Below, one piece after another: positions 46,107 through 59,310 of a DNA stretch of 64,000 bases (positions within the stretch are counted from its first letter, which is position 1; each line of letters starts with the position of its first letter). This DNA is from Stichopus chloronotus (taxonomy: Eukaryota > Echinodermata > Holothuroidea > Aspidochirotida > Stichopodidae). Made by a program: the position numbers and the translations under genes. The DNA is taken from NCBI GenBank assembly GCA_021234535.1, contig CM037832.1, forward strand, positions 2,897,359 through 2,961,358. The letters are read 5' to 3'. The notes under the pieces were generated by a model. The model was not told where the DNA came from, did not search any database, and saw only the letters and a program-made list of their open reading frames with translations.

Positions 46107-46159
46107 GTAAACCAGGTATCAGAATAACATTTTATTACCTGGATCCAAAATTACTGCCC

Positions 46160-46345
46160 AATTCTTCACGAAGTGATAAACGACACACACAACCTCTGCG
46201 TGGGCACACTGAGGCAGATTGCCGAATTTCACCAAGTACCATACCCAGCGAATAGCTCAAAATTGAATTTTCCTCTTTTTCTTAAGGAAAATAGGTGGTC
46301 CTTTTCATCAGATGGTGTAGGCAAGTGTAAGTGGCAAGGTAGTAA
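46160..46345 (+). repeat. dispersed repeat family D, copy 1
   Basis: Aligns in the same orientation with 50140-50320: gaatttcacc, caaaattgaattttc and ggtgtaggcaagt/ggtgtaggtacg are shared in order. Confidence 0.7.
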
Positions 46346-48689
46346 GATTCCTCCAGACAAAATGTGATGTCAGTCCTGTGGAAATACTGATGTTAACATT
46401 AAAGCTGCCATTTTGGTCGGGTACCCCATCGGTATGAGAACATATTAACCCATTCCCAACTTTAGAAATCTCATCTATCTTGTAGCAAAATTGCACTACC
46501 ATTGACTATGCACAGAGTTCTGATAACCTCCTTTGGTCCCCATACAGCGTCACCTTCCACTATTTCCATCTCAGCCCTGGTGGTAAAAAATGTGCTACAT
46601 GAATAGTACATGAGAGATCACTTGTAGTGGTGAGACAGGTAACTGTAGAGTGGGGTATGTTGCTGTATATCACTGCTTGTTTCATCAATACTTTACTGTC
46701 CGTGTTTTAAAGATTACAGTGATGTTCAGATCAAAGCAGTAAATTAAAGGTTTCTGTCACAGTCTATGCAAGATCTACTTATACTGGAATGAAATTCAAA
46801 TATGTTCACTGCAAAAGCACTGACAAGACGACCTGCTTATTTAACAGAATCCAGGATCCAGTCAAAAAAGGAGTATAAAACTATAATGAAGAATCTTGAA
46901 GAAAATTTAGGAGGGAGGTCCAAAAAAATATGAGAAAGTAGTATAAGTAGGTAGGAACCATTTGAAAGCCAAGTTATCATCAACTTGTTTCAAGTTGACC
47001 ATCCTAATGAATTTTCTTAGATTACATTTTTACTATAAAGTGCGAAAACAAAAGGCAAATGACAAAGGAAAAATGTCCTTTTCATGTGGTTTTATTCCTA
47101 TTTAATATAAAAATCACATATGGTATTATTCAAATCATTTTGTATTGAGACAAAACTGTTTGATTTACTGGCAAACTTTCAGTTTTTCTTCCCTTTCCTA
47201 GCTTGACAGTATGAAAGAAAAAGAAAAGACACAAACAACAGCAAACAAGACACAGGTACTCCTGGAGAGTACACATGTCCTTTCTGCTCCAGCACGCAGC
47301 ACATTTGTCAACGCCGGGACTGTTCACCGCTGCAGGGATGACATATTTCTTTACCAGAATTCCAAAATTTCTTCATTCATTCATACAAAGAACAAAATAA
47401 ACATACACTGCAAAAAAAAAAAAAGGTTTCTATTTAAAGCACAGCTTGCCGTGCTTCCAGTGATGTAATTGTCATTTCCCTATCAGGTTTTTAATTGTTC
47501 ATGCATATAGCAATAATGAATCTCCCGGCTTCACAGAACAACTTTCACTTGAGAGGTGTGGAAATTGAATCTCCCTTCATAATATACAACTGATGACTAA
47601 CATTGCTTTCAATTACACACAAAAATCGGTGGGGAAACTTTTCTCCTCTGTCTTTTTTTTTTTTGCTGATAATCTAGCTTGCTCCATTTTCACTTCTTAC
47701 TAAATCAATTAGACGTAGTCACACATTGCGGTGCTCACATGCATACACACACACACATGGAGACTGCATTGTAGCCAACTTTCCTTCTGGAAAAGCCTGC
47801 CAATATTTCAATCCAATTATTTCTCCCCCCTCTCTTTTTTATTCATAATGAACTAAATCAACACTTTTGCAATATCCCTAACTTTAGCAAGCCTGACGAA
47901 ACTCCCAGACAATTGCTTCATTGGACTTGTCAATTTCATTACAGCATCCGACACCCCGCAGCAACAATGGACCAGTCCATGTATAACCTTCACTCTAGTA
48001 ATTGAATTTGTACAGTAAAATTGGTTGCAGGCTCAGCCAATCAGTGAGTCCGTACAGTAATTAGATGTAGTGCAGGAGGACCTATAATTCACTGCACTGT
48101 GTGGGCATAGGGAGTTCAACAGGATTTCACAGTTGTAATTTAACACTGAGTTGACAATAAGTATAGTTCACTGCTGTGTGTGTACTGTGAAGAATTCAGA
48201 CATGTTTCCAGGGAATATACCTGCTGGACAAAAGGAAAAAAGAACCAGTGAACCATACCAAGCGAAATTAATTCACAAGAAATTTTTGTTTTGCTTTCAA
48301 GAAGGCAGAATATGGATGGTAATGTATATCGCCTTTTTTCCCCCTTAATTTTCAATTTCATTTTCTGTTTTGTGTGCCGCAGTCTTGTTGTAAACATTCA
48401 AAGAAATTGAACGGATTTTCAGGTAATTGGAACAACTGTGCAGACCGAGTGAGCAGGGTGCTTGAGAAGAAAGCTATGATACACACATTGACTAGTGCAA
48501 AATTGTGTTTAATTGGTAGCCTCTGGATCACAGGACCATCCACAATGTTGTGACTGTCTGTGTAAAGGAGGGATCGCTGGTTGGAGAAAGATTATGACGA
48601 TGTATTTCTTCCCTCATTAACGAATCTTTCTACTTTACTGTTAGTGCCAACTTACCCAGTATTGAGCTAAGTTTGTTTGTCTGGTTTAG

Positions 48690-48838
48690 AATGCAGGAAA
48701 GTTCAGATGTCACTACACATAGGAGAATTTTGAAAATGCTGCACTTGTCTCCGAGAGAGGATTACGACTATTTTTATAAACTGCTGATAGGTGTAAACAG
48801 ATACATGAGTGGTGGGTTACAACCTGATCCTTCCATGG
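48690..48838 (+). other. possible exon with a death-fold (CARD-like) segment
   Basis: Acceptor gtttag and donor gtatgt; 149 nt open frame from MQESSDVTTHRRILKMLHLS, PREDYDYFYKLLIGVNRYMS, GGLQPDPSMG. The spacing of ILKMLHLSPREDYDYFYKLL resembles helices 2-4 of CARD domains (leucine-rich helix, short polar turn, aromatic helix). The resemblance is by eye and weak; it could be chance. Confidence 0.25.
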
Positions 48839-49833
48839 GTATGTATTCTTTTGACTCATATTTCAGGAGTATTTAAAACATCACCAGTATGGGTTAAGAT
48901 GAGAGAAGTGAGGCGTACCTGCAGACCAGAAGTTTACCATTAATTCATTCTCTTTGTTAATTATTGCGTATCACACAGTGTTTGCACTAAGGAATTAAAC
49001 CTACATGGCCCTCCCTAAAAAAAAAAGTTAAAAATGTTGGGATGGATTTCTAAAATCAAGGAGGGTTTTGTCACCTGTTAAAGATTCTATTGCGATTAAT
49101 TGCGTGCATTTATAAATCGTAGACACCACCTCAGTCGTGGAAAAGTGTGCGGAATTTTCCGGCATAAGATTTATTTTTGTGCGGGATTCAGGACACAAAT
49201 GCAGGATTTATGCAATCTCACGTCTTAGTGCTAACACTGGTGTCACAGTCTTGCTTTGGATACGAAGAAAGAGATGATTTCGTCATTCTTAGGGTGGGAA
49301 AAGTACTGAGGATGAGACAAAGCCTTAATCTTTCGAAACACATCAAGGTATGCCAGTAGGTCGATTGGGTCTAATGTAAAGCTCTCCCGACACATTTTCA
49401 AAGCGATGTTTGCACATGCCTGCTCCATTCAATAAAAAAAAATTAAAAAAAAGCAGGCAGGCAATTTGCTTAGAACAAACAGAGGCATTAAATGAGCATG
49501 CATGCAAGTTATAGCCATGGATCTCGATCAACAATTGACTCAAATGGGGCTCACTTCTAATAGTCTACATGGTGTCAAGATTATAAAAAAAAAAGGAAAA
49601 AAAAAAAAAAGACAAGCTGTACAAACTTACAGTGGACACTCAAATAGGTGAAATAAAATGACATCAATTTTGTATGTCTGCTGCATTCACACTGCCTATT
49701 TTCTTTCCTGTGGCAAAAGTGCGATCGCTTCACGGATTTCGCAAGTTTACTGAGTAAAAGGTACGCACAGCCTGCACAATTTGTAACACGTACATAGGAA
49801 GCTTGGTAAGTTGATAAAAATGACTGACTGGGT

Positions 49834-50040
49834 TTGGTGGAAACTGACATATCAAAGTGCAACACACTGTCATTCCATGCTGAGAATAATTCAAGATTTA
49901 CTTTTGAAGTATTCCATTCGACAGACTTACAGGATTTCCGTGAATTCTTACGGTCCAAAACTAAGGAAACCCATACATATGCACAAGCATCGCAGATTGC
50001 CTACTTGCGATGGGAAGTACAGCACAAATCTTTTCTGTTG
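49834..50040 (+). other. coding-looking open frame, family unknown
   Basis: Within the 99-codon frame, the stretch NTLSFHAENNSRFTFEVFHS, TDLQDFREFLRSKTKETHTY, AQASQIAYLRWEVQHKSFLL has an amphipathic, charged composition unlike random AT-rich translation. There is no clear start, splice border or family. Confidence 0.25.
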
Positions 50041-50139
50041 AAATGGTGGGGGAAGGGCATTATGTGTATTTATTACACAGTTTTCGTTGTGGGTACCTGC
50101 GTACCTGTAGGGTATTTTAAAACCGTTTCCTAAATTACT

Positions 50140-50320
50140 ACACAGTTCCTTCATAAAATGAAAAACAACACAACCGCTGTGTGAACACACTGTGTCAGAT
50201 CAGTGAATTTCACCTACTTTACACAACAAATATTTCAAAATTGAATTTTCTTCTTTCTTTTGGGGGAAATTGCTGGGTCCTATTAATGAGTAGGTGTAGG
50301 TACGCCAGTAGCGGTGTAGC
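50140..50320 (+). repeat. dispersed repeat family D, copy 2
   Basis: Partner of 46160-46345, moderately diverged. Confidence 0.7.
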
Positions 50321-53300
50321 ACCAGTAGCAGTGTTAAAGGTTGTCAGTATTCTTGGCATGAGAGATAGGAGTGCATTATTTGGAGGAGACAGGTAAATGA
50401 GGGGTGAAATTAATACACTAATTTTACTGTACCTTCATCTTTCTGTTACAGGGACAGGATGTAGCACAAGGCAAGGGAATACATGTAGGTGCAGAACGGC
50501 CAGGAGAGGGGATACTGATAATGAAATGTTAAATGTTTGATCCATGATTCCCTTAAATCCGTCATGCAGTACCACATCATATTACTATGTTGTGCAAAAC
50601 TGTGATTCTTTGTGTTTTCACAATGTTTGCCTTTAATACACATACTGTATATATAGCACTGACAGATACTGAGAAAATGACTGCACTTCAATAAATGGTG
50701 ATCAAGTTTTGCCTTGAATAGTACAACACGACTTCACAAAAAGTAAATGAAAAATCATTAAAAACTTGCAAAAAAAAAAAAATAGGCACTATAATATTTT
50801 GCCAATACCGAACAAAAAGCGAGTTTTCTTCGCTCATTGAATATTGCTGACAGAGAATTGGGAATGATACTGACGTACTTGTTTACAAATTCAGAACCTT
50901 TTCAAAACAAGTACTTCTTGAAAGAGATGGGCATCCTTTTTACTTTCTCAATAGGTTGCCTTCTACCATTCCATGAACAACTGCTTCCCCCTTCCCTTTC
51001 GCCTCAGTGGCTATCAACTCACCCTCAAATCAGGTATTTTCTACATATTAAAGCCTATTGTCACAAACACATGTATACTCTCAATGCAGCATGTTCCCAA
51101 GTCACTTGGACTCTGGACTTTGCACCTGGTGCACTGTGATGATTACTCCTTTCCTTCCCAGGAGCCTGTAATGTGCAATTGTTATAAGCAGTAAATAAAC
51201 CATATTTACACCTATGGTAATTTGTCAAGTTGGTTGCTCAAATGTAATTAAAGACATTTTACAAATACGAAGATTCAAAGAAGAGTGTGGGGGGGTGGTG
51301 GGAGGTAGACTGAATAATTAATAACTGGTGCTACAGTACTATGTGTGACAACAGGTCCTACTGTAACTGAACTTAAAAAAATATATTATATATAGATGGA
51401 GAGTGATTGTCTTTGTTTATCCAATTTTAAAACTTCATTCAGCCATAACCAAACCTTACATACAGGAAAGGGAAAAGGTCAGGGTAATTACCTGGTATAG
51501 CATATACATGTAGCAAAGTCTGACAAAGGACTCGGGCCTTTATCTTGCATAAAAATGATATACCGTGAGTAAATTCAAATCTGATAGTTCTCGTGATTTG
51601 AATGTACTTTTAAACTTATCCCAAATGCTTACAAAGACAAAAAAAATTACTATCTATTTTTTTCCATGTTTTTTTGCTCTTTGGTTATGGCCATGTTTGT
51701 TGCACACCATGCACTGGTGATTTACACTGTGATGTCTAAGTTTCACTGATCTAACATAATTATGCCAATATTTAGTACATTTTAGCTCATTGGGTGGTTT
51801 CAGAATAATTTTTGATGAATGCAGGTATTGGTATACATTTAGAGATGGCACCACAAACCTCTAAAATGTATGCTGATACAGAACCTTCAGTTCTACTTTA
51901 AGGGAAAATGCAGTCACCCCGATTTGTGCTAGCATAGTCCCCCTATTCTAACTCATGGATGGCTCTTTGCATCGGGTAACAATATTTTTGTGACTGGATT
52001 CCAAAACTATTGCATGTTATTTGTTTACTTTGAATACTGCACACAACAATTTGAAATATCCTGAAAGATTCTTGTAGCAGAAGAGGAGACTTGTAAGATT
52101 TAGCTGATGCTTTACATAGAATACAGTTGGGGCGACTGCTTATTCCCTTCAATGGTTACCCAAAACGAATCTGTGGAAACTTTCTTCTTTATGGGCCTGC
52201 CTATAAATATGTGATTAAAGCTTATACTTGTCATATGCTCTTACTTAAACTTTGGAGAACTGTAAACTCTATAACTTTAAAGAGTATTGTACCTCAAGAA
52301 AAAAATTCAAAAGTTAACACCATAAAGCTCAATGACTTTATATTCAAATGATCCAACAATCACCTTCACAGGACCTCCCTGAGCTGTCATGGTGAAGTTT
52401 ATTCACTTAATTTAAATTTGGTAGATTGTACAATAATTTCCTACGTCACTCTTGCATTACTCAAATTACTTCTTTTTTTCGAACGCCATTGCACCTTGTC
52501 ACAAAATGTGATCACTGTCTCACTGTTATGTGGTGGCTTGACTACGCATTCAGCTCCATACAACATACTATGTAAAGAAAAAAGTAAATGTTTCCATTTC
52601 AAAAGGAAAAAAAGCAGATAATGTGAGTTGCACAAGAAGGACATCACAAATTGTCACAAAACTGTTTCCAATTAAGTGTCTTATCTTTCAACATTGTCTC
52701 AGCAACTGAGCAACCTATGAAGATAGAGGGTAAACAAATAGGACCTATTTTCCAACCTTTAAAATACTGTATATTTTCTTGTAATTCTAGGCTTCAGGTA
52801 CAATTGTATAACTGGTTTGATTATTTACTGAACAAATGATTCAACTACCTCATGGTGCAGTTGTTGTGTCGAGACAGGTAAGCGAGAAGTGAGGAAAGTC
52901 CTGGAAGTCATTAAAATCATTAAAAAGACCTACAAAGCTGGGCCGCCGCGAGTTTGCATCAATCTATTATCACTTAAAAATAAAGTTGGCTACTTAATGC
53001 ACCAGTTACTGCACCAACATTACTGCTGAAGCTTACACACTTTTTTCCTCTTACCAATAACCTGTGTCATCAAGGTGGTTTCAGTTGTGACATAATCTCA
53101 TTGGCTACATGGCTGATCATTAACAGTCAATTGCACAGATACACATTTGGTAACGACAGCTTTGCAGAGTTAAGTATGTGTATCGACACCAAAGTCACTA
53201 TGTGGCAACTGAAATAGTTTTCCATCTGGTATAAAAAATTAAAAAGAATAAAAAAAATAAAAGTAAACACGACGAGTTCCACCCTCCCAGCCCAGCTGGA

Positions 53301-55630
53301 TGTCATGGTGCTATACTTTGACCTGCTTCTCTCCAAATCCTAAATGCACTTAAAGGATACCAAATTTTATTTTACATTTACACTATCAGTTCGTAAAAGT
53401 TACTGCACTGTGGCATGAACACCACATCTTTAGAAAAATTTTCCTTCAATTGGCAAAAATGTTGACAACCAAAATTTTCAAAGTAACCCCAGTTGCATTT
53501 ACTGTATGTGCAGTATATATGCAGATTGATGGAAAAAAACACAATACTGTACTCAGTGATGACAGAACAGTTCATGAATTCCATGTACAATGGGCAACAC
53601 TGTCGCTGTTAATCAATGAATTTTGCTATAATGCAAATGTTGTTCATCATTTGAACAGTATGCAGTGTGCCAACCCATCACCAATCTGTAAATAAGTCCT
53701 GGACATTAGCAAGTAAAATCAATGTTAGCAAACTTTATTCCGCTAAAACCACTAAAGCATGTTTTTTTTTTTTTTTTTTTGCAGAACTCCGTCCAGATTT
53801 GCTAAAGTGAAAGTTGTTTTCAGAATTTCTTTCTTTTATTAGTTTGTTTTTTATTCTTTAGGGTAATTATCAAATGAGACATAAGGTAAATTCAAATCCT
53901 TTCTAGGGAAGTTACCTACAGTAGTTTTGAGACCAAATAAAGGAGTGTATCAAACTAACTTCAAAATTCATGAAAGTGAAAGTTTTGGGTTCTTTGCAAA
54001 CTCTTGAGACAGAAAAAAAAATCACTCCAACATAATCTTTGTCACTAAAATTTCACACCTTTTCACAAATTTATTCGTAGGTGATCGGAGAAATTTTTCA
54101 GGACTAATAAAGTCGTCAAAATTACTTTTAAAACTGAGGAAGAATATTTCAAACCTTTTAAAGATATCATAAAATTCTATTGACTAAGTTGTGAAAGCCA
54201 AATGCTGTTATTCTATTTTACCACTCTATTACTGAATTTTTGAGATTTTTCATGAACAAAAATTATAGTAAGTAGTGACCATTCACTGGGTGGCAAATAC
54301 AAATCTCCTTTGGTAAAAACAGAAACTTTGTCTATATCTTGAACTGTTCGAACTGATGTGTAGGCATACTGTATGCGGCCCATTTGGCAAACAGCACTGT
54401 ATTGCAGTCCAAGGACTTGTGCACTTAAATGCTTTCTTAACATTCCACATTTGATTGTTAAACTGAGTGATCATTTTTGGTAACTATGCACAAATTACTG
54501 CAGAGAAGGCAGAACAAGAATGCAGCATTAATGGCTCTCTTTCTTTTTGCAGCAAGTGCGTGCATGATGCATTACTTAAAGAAGAATAGGAAAAAATTTC
54601 ATCATGGATTTAATACTTTCACCAAGTCATATTGCATTCTCTGTTTTGATATACAACTGAGATCATGTTACATCATTGATATGTATACAAAACATTTCTG
54701 AATATTCAGTATTAAAATTAATCTCACAAGTACTTAGTTGTCTACAATACTAGTGCTGTCATGCAGCACAGTAATTTCAGAGGCTGGAACTTGTGACACA
54801 GTCCTGCGTTTTCACACACACACCAAAAAAAGTCAAATGGTTTCAAAAATTCAATCGTTGTTCGCTACATTGATAAAAAAAAAATCCAATTTCATGCGTC
54901 CAGCAGAGTTGCAGTCCGGCAATGCTGCAGAAGTGACATTACAGTAACTGTAAACTACTGCACCTGTGGTGTATACTAAAGATGACATACTGCACATGTA
55001 CAGGAAATAAAAACAGACAATGTTAATCTGCCAAATGTTGTGGTACTTGACCTTTCGATTCCAACCGTCGATGACTGTTGGCTCAAAAAAGTTTTGACTT
55101 AGTGTCTCCATATTTTTACCATCTCAAATATTTGGACTTTGTTGCTCATCTTTTACAAGAATAGATGTTTTTACTGTAAGCAGACAGAGATTCGAGTTTG
55201 TTCATCTCTCAGGAATCTCATATCTGTTGTAGTTCAGTAAATTTGTATATTAGTCCATTCCTATTTAGTTGCCTACAGCACTTTAAAAAAAAAACTGTAC
55301 TGACATAGTTCATTCAGTTGAGCCATTGCTATTGCTTGTCTCCAGAAGTTTGTGACAAACAAGAATGTTATGGACATCCAAAGAGTCCCTTATTTTAAAA
55401 TGTGGGATGTGAGCAGGATAAATATTCTAAATGAAACAAAATTAACTGAGGATTTTACAGACTAAAATGGTAGAACTTTGTGAGGTTTTCAGTAGTTTCC
55501 ATGCATGCAAGCAGACCAATATTGATAATATGACTATTGTAGATGATAGTTTCTTTTCTAAATATCAGGCATATTAATGAACCATTAGAACTTAACACAT
55601 GGAACACATTAGAGATTTAATGTGCAAAAC

Positions 55631-55651
55631 ATCACACACACACACACACAA
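55631..55651. repeat. (CA)n microsatellite
   Basis: About nine CA units. Confidence 0.9.
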
Positions 55652-56762
55652 ACGAACTGCATCAAGTATTAACCAAGAGAATTAACAAATTCGTAACAAA
55701 CTTGAGCAGTGAGAAATACAAAAAGTACACTATCATTCAGTTAGAAGAGTTGTCGTACGAGCAACATTCTCCGCCAATTCAGCCAATTTAATTACACCAT
55801 TGTAGCTGCACTTTCCTGGCGGACACAAACAGTACTCAGTGCTATAAGTGCCGTCACATCAAGTGAACTGTCGCTATGATTTCTTTAACTTTCGTGGAGT
55901 GCAACCGACAAAGGGGAAAATGTCTGAGTGATGAGTTTTTATATAAAAAAAAATGCAAACAGTTAATATTTGCTTTTCTCATTACATTTTGATCTGAATC
56001 CCACAGTGATTATTTTAACATGATCAATACTTTCATGTTAACATACCGTGTCATTATGTTTCTCACAATCTATCAGTATTTTTGTTTTCTTTTTCTTTTC
56101 TTTTGCCTTATAATATTTTTCTTCCCTGTAATGGATCGTTATTTATGCAGTTATATGCAGTTAGTGTAACATTGCCTTCATATTTCCCAGTAATCTCTTT
56201 TTCTGATGTTTCTGCATCTAACGTTGCACATATTGCATCCTTGTTGTGGTAGAGTGGTAAAGTGGGCTATTTTTTTTTTTTTTGCTTTCAAACTATCATT
56301 TCTCACTTTCTGTTCATTTCCGAGGAGGATTTGTCATGAGATGTCAAGTTTTAACCAAAACATTCCTATAGGTGTACTGTACAGTAGAACCAAAATCAAA
56401 CCTTTGTGGGAGGAATTCAATGAAGTTTTTAATAACGCAGTTTCCATGGCAGTCACAGCTACAGAAATCGAAAGTTAAGTCACCGTGTGCGTCAATAGCA
56501 ATGACAAGAGAATAATTCACAGATATAGTTAATTTCTGTATCTGCGATGAGGCAAGTACATGTTACTAACATGAAGAAACTTGTAGGATTTACAGAAAAC
56601 AGAATTTTTGCCAAAATGATTGAAATTCGGTAGTTCCAATATCACACACGTTTGCCATATCATGGGGCATTGATGTGCCAATGTACGTCAACGGTCGTTA
56701 AAGGCGCCAAATTGTGAAGATCTAAACTACTTTGAAAATCTGTTTCTATTTCTCAAAAAGAT

Positions 56763-56990
56763 ATGAGTATGAGTGAGGAAGAGCGGATAGCTGCAGAGGC
56801 AGAAGACTACAAGATGGTAGCCATTCCTCACTACCAGAAGAAGTTGCGGCTGCCAAAGATATTTAACTATTACTATGTGATCGACACCAGCGATCCGACC
56901 GGCAAGTCACTCCGAGCGATGTGCAAATCCTGCGAAACCACGATATGCTACTCCAGAAGAGCCACTTCCAATCTTATAACACATTTGAAG
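56763..56990 (+). CDS. first visible exon of a BED-type zinc-finger protein
   Basis: ATG (56763, second ATG at 56769) opens 76 codons ending exactly at the donor gtaaag (56991). The start is acidic (MSMSEEERIAAEAEDYKMVA). Residues ~33-76 are a BED finger: IFNYYYVIDTSDPTGKSLRAM, then CKSC, then SNLITHLK with the final His expected in the next exon (C-x2-C...H-x3-5-H). BED fingers bind DNA and occur in hAT transposases and host proteins derived from them. I found no further exon before 64000, so function beyond DNA binding is unknown; a domesticated or live hAT transposase is possible. The first ATG might instead be internal, since an AG stands just before it. Confidence 0.7.
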
Positions 56991-57941
56991 GTAAAGTGTT
57001 GGAACAAACCACTTTCAGCTTTTGTAACTATTAAAGAATCAGCTGACTTGATAAAATGGTTATGTAAAATCCAGGTGGTACAGTAACAATGGACATGTTT
57101 TTATTTGTCCAAATGAAAACAGAGATAGGATCTACTGTACACATGGCATGTTTCATTCGAATGTAGCGAGACTGTTAACAGTGGTGGGTGGGTGAACACC
57201 GTATCTGTGGGACTAAAATTCGATCAGAGAAAAATCATTATAATAATTATAAACTTGAATATTCCACAAAATTTTACACATGCCATGTAGAGCAAACTGC
57301 ATGAGATGAACTTTTGAAGGTAAAATGAGCAAAAACCCTTGTCAAAACGAGTAGATGAGATTGTGTCAAGTCTTCTAAAAATTTTTAAGGAATGCTGTGC
57401 TATCCAGGATTGTGTGTTTCATCGTCATGGGAAACAGCTTACTATTTGTTAAGTTGAAGACTTTGGTCTTTTCAAGAAACACTTAAATGACATTTTATTG
57501 TTTCTATCGATCCTAGTGACTTAATATTTAATTCAAAGATTTGAACTTGTAGAAAGATGGCTTTGTTGAATACTGTGATAAATCAAGCACGTCTGTGCAC
57601 ATTACGGTAGTTCAACTTCCCTTATGTATTCACCAATCTGAAGCTAGCTTACCATTTCAACACAGCATCGTAGTCAGCACAGGATTCGCTCTGCACATGA
57701 TTCTCGTGTGGGATTCATTAGCACGATTGTGCCTGTGAATCTTGTGCTGGAATCCTGTACTAGTTTCAGACTGGTGTGCTTCCATCGCTGCTATGGTAAC
57801 TTAACCAGTGCTCTCACCAACATCTCTCCGGGTAGCCTTCAACGTTTATCTGTGACTTATAATGTCGTGGAATTTGCTGACTGACCCACTTAATTCTTGA
57901 GTAAGGAAATTAAAGCTGAAATATCAGTTGTTCTGGTAATT

Positions 57942-58287
57942 GCCTGATCATCTACCTTTGTACTTCCTCAGTGTTTCAGGAAAGAGAAAGTGGAGGAAAA
58001 GATAAGGTGCCACAAAACCTGAGAGAGAACTATGCGGTCATCTTCCAGATGTCTGAATATGAAAATAGTCTCCACATTTTTGTTGACCCTACAAAATTCA
58101 GACTCTCCAATAGAGCATAGGAGTCAAATATGGTTATTGAAATCAAACAGATCAATTGAGATTGGATAGGAATATCCATCTATGCAAAAAAAAAGGGGCC
58201 TAAACAACATTATTTTGTAGTGGCTATGACATATTCCACAGAATTTTACTTTCACTGACAAATTTTCAACTCATATTCCAGCTTTAA
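57942..58287 (+). repeat. dispersed repeat family B, copy 2
   Basis: Partner of 22720-23062; same orientation, similar length, several small indels. Confidence 0.85.
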
Positions 58288-59252
58288 GAGATTTTACAAG
58301 AATCTGCATCAGTCATGAATATTGATCACAAACAGGTGTTTGGGCTACAGCTGATCTGCTACTTTGCTGTGGTTGACTTGGTGTGTTATGTTTCACATCT
58401 GTTGCAACTTGTATTAATAGTATAATTTAGCAAATAGTACTTTTTTTTTAACATACTGATGATTGTACAGTTTATTCAGGAAACTTAAAATAGTTGTATC
58501 ACATTTATTTTTCCATAAAAAATTTGATCTTTTCACACCCATACATAAGTTAGATTCCAAACTTTCACCAAAATTAGTAGATTCTGTGAACTTTTGTAAA
58601 AAAAGTTTTATTTCCTACATTCCTGTTAAACTTGCTTCAATGATGCCAATTACATACAAACATTGTAAAATCTTGCTCCTATACTTGCGGGGGAAATAGT
58701 GTTGAATTTCAAGGAAAGGAATACCAAAACATAAGACTACTTAAAACTGCAGGTGGACTCCTTACAAACAGCGTTTCAGACTTTAAAGGTTCGAAAAACC
58801 TGGCTGGGCCATGCTTAACTTTGAGCTGAGCGCTAACCCTGCAGGAAGCCAACATGGGCTCGTCAAGGATCCCATACCATGTCGATCATCAATGAACACT
58901 AATGATATTCACCTACTCTATTCGGTAAGTGTCCAGAGAGTGATGAGGCAGGGATGAAACCAGACGATGTCACTATGAATGTAAATCTGCCCTGAGACCG
59001 CGAATTAAGGTTCCCACTGATGAACGATAGAGTATCCCCAGTCTTGGGCAACTTTCCCAAAAGGCTGGGACGGGTGGAGAACTTGCCCATCTCAGGAATC
59101 CCTCAGCTGCACAGAGTAACCTGCAGCGGGATGGACCTAACTTGGACAATAGGAACCCAAATGTCTCCCTCCGCATCGCCGTGAGCAGCTTCACTGAACG
59201 AGCCAAATCTGAGTCCCCAGAATATCTCCCAATGTTTCTGCTGGGATTTTTT

Positions 59253-59310
59253 CCAGAAACCCAAAGATTGCAAGGCAGGCAGTCTAGCCACCAAGCTGAC
59301 CCTCCAACCT
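59253..59310 (-). mobile_element. tRNA-like head of a possible SINE
   Basis: On the minus strand the sequence ggtcagcttggtggctagac, then tgcctgccttgcaat, then ctttgggtttctgg resembles tRNA A-box, anticodon-arm and B-box order (GGTTCNANNCC-like). The GC-richer body continues left to about 58780. The B box is imperfect, so it is at most a degraded SINE rather than a tRNA gene. Confidence 0.35.

Larger units (their letters stand above)
40415..56762. other. region between DDX1 visible exon 1 and the BED exon
   Basis: 16 kb, mostly intronic or intergenic in character. It should hold the DDX1 5' exons if the first introns are short, but no Walker A (GSGKTG), Q-motif or early SPRY sequence was found on the minus strand. 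It contains the weak coding segments and repeats listed separately. Confidence 0.5.

Noticed and set aside
59253..59310. Functional tRNA gene on the minus strand
   Set aside because: The B box and acceptor stem are not well formed; only a degraded SINE head is plausible.
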